NCBI GenBank assembly: GCA_900299065.1
Contig: OMIJ01000146.1
Coordinates: 1-7,319, forward strand
DNA from: Hyphomicrobiales bacterium
Lineage (GTDB): Bacteria; Pseudomonadota; Alphaproteobacteria; Rhizobiales; Beijerinckiaceae
DNA: 7,319 bases
Direction of reading: 5' to 3'
Every line of letters starts with the position of its first letter. The stretch's first letter is position 1. The notes below the pieces were generated by a model that was not told the origin of the DNA, did not search any database, and saw nothing but the letters and a program-made list of their open reading frames with translations. This document shows positions 5,724 to 7,319 of the stretch, one piece after another. Both the position numbers and the translations under genes were made by a program.

Positions 5724-6136
5724 TATCCACCCGCGATCAGAGATTGCGCCATGTCACAGGCCTCATGGATTGCAAGCTTCAATTCCGCCAGTTTTTGCTG
5801 GCTGAGCACCCGAGAATTTGAAGCTATCAGGCTGAATTCATAGGCTTCAGCCAAACAGGCGACCTTTTGGGCTCCCACCGCACGGGCTGATCCTTTAAGA
5901 GCATGGGCAAGATCGAGACGCCATTGGCGATCCGCCTGAGGCCCTGCCGCCTCCAGACGATCCAGAATCTGCCTGGCATGGCAGTCGAACAGGCTGAGCA
6001 ATTCCAGCTCCAAAGCCCGATCACCCAGGGATTGACGGGAGAGATGGACAAGATCCAGCGCCCGCCCCTCAAATTGCGGAGAAAGAAAAGAAAAATCAGT
6101 CTGCGGGCGGGCCAGAGGGGCCATTTGGCTGGACAT
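5723..6136 (-). CDS. Hpt (histidine phosphotransfer) domain protein
   Basis: A 137-residue cytoplasmic single-domain phosphotransfer protein. Hpt proteins shuttle phosphate between response-regulator receiver domains and have no ATPase activity. The signature LAHALKGSARAVGA (76-89) places the phospho-accepting histidine at His78, with the conserved Lys81, Gly82 and Gly88 around it. The preceding helix has HLSRQSLGDRALELELLSLF (31-50), the usual first helix of the four-helix bundle. Residues 1-22 are Pro/Ser/Gln-rich and probably flexible. The ATG at 6136 is chosen because GGAGA lies 5 nt upstream; a TTG at 6172 is less likely. It is transcribed divergently from the polar-growth gene at 6470 and shares its control region. 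No histidine kinase or receiver protein lies in the window, so its partners are unknown. Confidence 0.9.
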   Translation of the reverse strand: MSSQMAPLARPQTDFSFLSPQFEGRALDLVHLSRQSLGDRALELELLSLFDCHARQILDRLEAAGPQADRQWRLDLAHALKGSARAVGAQKVACLAEAYEFSLIASNSRVLSQQKLAELKLAIHEACDMAQSLIAGG

Positions 6137-6287
6137 AAAAGTCTCCGTTGTATATCGATGAATCGAAATCAATTTTCAATTGTCGGATTTATAGCGAAGC
6201 AATCTCGAATGGCTGGTGAACAAGCTTCATAAAAATGGAATGTTTGAAACAGAATTTGGGGCTTTTCTTACGACAGTAAATTACGCG

Positions 6288-6302
6288 TTAACGATATTTA
6301 AC
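6288..6302 (+). promoter_or_regulatory. TTAAC-N5-TTAAC direct repeat, copy 1 (CtrA-like box)
   Basis: TTAACGATATTTAAC holds two TTAAC half-sites with 10-bp periodicity, so both face the same side of the helix. The canonical CtrA box is TTAA-N7-TTAA; here the TTAA-to-TTAA gap is 6, one base short. It lies 168 nt upstream of the GPR-like start and 152 nt from the Hpt start. Confidence 0.4.
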
Positions 6303-6369
6303 GAATTTCCCTTACACAGGGTCAATACTTGTCGCGTTCAGTTTCATTCACCCCCCATAAGCAGTAATA

Positions 6370-6384
6370 TTAACTAAGATTAAC
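6370..6384 (+). promoter_or_regulatory. TTAAC-N5-TTAAC direct repeat, copy 2 (CtrA-like box)
   Basis: TTAACTAAGATTAAC has the same architecture and spacing as the copy 82 bp to its left, with an unrelated spacer. It lies 86 nt upstream of the GPR-like start. The repetition of the exact format argues for a real regulator site; which protein binds is not shown by the sequence. Confidence 0.4.
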
Positions 6385-6469
6385 TTCCGGCCTTTGTGTC
6401 CCCTGCTCAATCACAAGTTATTGGGCTCACAGGCTGAATTTAATTTTGGATGCAGCAAGCGAGGCGCAT

Positions 6470-7319
6470 ATGGCCCCCCAACCCAAATCTCTCGACCCGG
6501 CAGCCGCCGCTCTCTCTGCGATAGAGGCAGCGCTGAATATGACCGGTCAGGAGGACATTGCAGCCAAGGCCCCCAAAGTGGAAGTTCCACCGGCCGATCC
6601 CAAATTGCAGGCAGAAGCACCCGCAATTCAAGCCAGTCCGCGCCTGCCCGAAATCAGCGATGATGAATTGTCGAAAATGAGGATCGAAGATCTGCAGGAG
6701 GCCATGATCACGCGCCCTAGGCAGAGCCCCAATCTTCCTCCTGCTTTAAACGTTGCGACCGCCAATAGTCAGCCTGCGGCCAATGATGATCGACGCTCAG
6801 TCGGGCAAATTCTGCAAACCATGCAAACCCAATCCAGCCGCACACCTGTAGTGATCGGCTCAAGTCTGGCGTTTTTTTGGTTGGCTCTTTGGTCAGCCTA
6901 TGGCTTTAGCATATGGAATAGCGGCGAATGGGCTTATGTAGCTCAACACACCAAAGCCTTGCTGATCTTTGCCGCGCTGGGACCAGCAGTTTTATTTGTT
7001 CTCTTGGGGACTCTGATCCGGCGCACACAGGAAATGCGTTTAACGGCTCGCCTGATGACCGAAGTCGCTTTGCGTCTGGCCGAGCCCGAAAGCCTCGCCA
7101 CAGAAAGCGTTGTCTCTCTTTCACAAGCCATTCGTCGCGAAATCGCCTACATGGGTGATGGGATTGAGCGCGCTTTGGCCCGCGCCAGCGAATTGGAAAC
7201 GATAGTGCGCGCCGAAGTGTCCAATATCGAGCGCGCTTATTCTGAGAACGAGCGCCGGCTTCGCACTTTGCTTGAAGGTCTGTCCTCGGAGCGTGAAGCT
7301 ATCACAACCAATGCAGAGC
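6470..7319 (+). CDS. Growth pole ring protein GPR/RgsE-like, N-terminal part (truncated by window)
   Basis: The reading frame from the ATG at 6470 (GAGG 5 nt upstream) stays open for 283 codons to the window edge with no stop. Residues 1-125 are Pro/Ala/Gln-rich and probably disordered, with one acidic helical patch, EISDDELSKMRIEDLQEAM (61-79). Two hydrophobic spans follow at about 126-149 and 163-183, forming an inner-membrane hairpin. After RRTQEMRLTARLM the chain becomes charged and alpha-helical, with IRREIAYMGDGIERALARAS (221-240) starting a coiled-coil stretch. This order, and the SQAIRREIAYMGDGIERA segment, match my memory of the ~2000-residue protein called GPR in Agrobacterium tumefaciens and RgsE in Sinorhizobium meliloti, formerly annotated kinesin-like. 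There it builds a ring at the growing pole and is needed for polar growth and rod shape. The protein should continue for well over a thousand residues to the right. A TTG at 6446 is an unlikely alternative start. Confidence 0.85.
   Translation, partial: MAPQPKSLDPAAAALSAIEAALNMTGQEDIAAKAPKVEVPPADPKLQAEAPAIQASPRLPEISDDELSKMRIEDLQEAMITRPRQSPNLPPALNVATANSQPAANDDRRSVGQILQTMQTQSSRTPVVIGSSLAFFWLALWSAYGFSIWNSGEWAYVAQHTKALLIFAALGPAVLFVLLGTLIRRTQEMRLTARLMTEVALRLAEPESLATESVVSLSQAIRREIAYMGDGIERALARASELETIVRAEVSNIERAYSENERRLRTLLEGLSSEREAITTNAE

Larger units (their letters stand above)
6137..6469. promoter_or_regulatory. Divergent regulatory region between Hpt and GPR/RgsE-like genes
   Basis: A 333-nt non-coding, AT-rich stretch that must hold promoters for both flanking genes. 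For the Hpt gene, minus-strand TATAAA (6193-6188) lies 51 nt upstream of the ATG as a possible -10, without a good -35. A GAATC site (6160-6164) fits the CcrM methylation target GANTC close to the Hpt start. Two TTAAC-N5-TTAAC elements (listed separately) lie on the GPR side. TTGAAA with CTTACG 17 nt later (6244-6272) is a weak sigma70-like pair for the plus strand. No RNA gene or ORF of note was seen. Confidence 0.6.

Noticed and set aside
6151..6179. Hpt promoter with TTGAAA (-35) and GATATA (-10)
   Set aside because: Spacing is 17 but the start site would fall inside the Shine-Dalgarno, leaving no usable leader.
6288..6384. Calling the TTAAC repeats canonical CtrA boxes
   Set aside because: The gap between TTAA half-sites is 6, not 7, in both copies, so only a CtrA-like label is justified.
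1..7319. CRISPR arrays, tRNA or rRNA genes, insertion sequences, phage genes
   Set aside because: No repeat-spacer pattern, cloverleaf, transposase or terminal inverted repeat was found on reading both strands.

Overview
The window looks like chromosomal DNA of an alphaproteobacterium of the order Hyphomicrobiales (Rhizobiales). The strongest clue is the truncated plus-strand gene at the right edge. Its N-terminus resembles the giant coiled-coil growth-pole protein GPR (Agrobacterium) / RgsE (Sinorhizobium), a family restricted to this order. An FdVI-type [2Fe-2S] ferredoxin and a thioredoxin-reductase-like ferredoxin-NADP reductase with the C-terminal tail seen in alphaproteobacteria agree with this. 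No phage, IS, CRISPR or tRNA/rRNA signal was seen, and base composition looks even across the window. Family assignments rest on reading motifs by eye; no database search was run.

Layout, left to right. A strong bidirectional terminator (47-72) closes a minus-strand gene for a secreted ABC-type solute-binding protein (81-1109). Upstream of that gene lies a 32-bp imperfect palindrome (1162-1193). Next comes a compact minus-strand cluster, transcribed right to left: trmJ (tRNA 2'-O-methyltransferase), an alpha/beta hydrolase, murI (glutamate racemase) and a small single-span membrane protein. Gaps inside the cluster are 9 to 29 nt, so it is probably one operon. Upstream of trmJ are the FAD-dependent ferredoxin-NADP reductase (4090-5127), its structured leader (5128-5324, three inverted repeats) and a [2Fe-2S] ferredoxin (5325-5642). 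An Hpt phosphotransfer protein gene (5723-6136) follows, also on the minus strand. A 333-nt AT-rich divergent regulatory region (6137-6469) separates it from the GPR/RgsE-like gene, which runs off the right end on the plus strand.

How the genes may work together. Ferredoxin and reductase are plausible redox partners: NADPH to FAD to [2Fe-2S], or the reverse. MurI supplies D-glutamate for peptidoglycan, TrmJ modifies tRNA anticodon loops, and the hydrolase and small membrane protein ride along with no assignable substrate. The Hpt gene and the polar-growth scaffold gene share one divergent control region. That region carries two copies of TTAAC-N5-TTAAC, which resembles the CtrA cell-cycle box but has spacing one base short of the canonical form. 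The most interesting hypotheses are that a phosphorelay protein is linked to polar growth, that the reductase leader is a regulatory RNA or operator, and that the palindrome upstream of the solute-binding protein is an operator.
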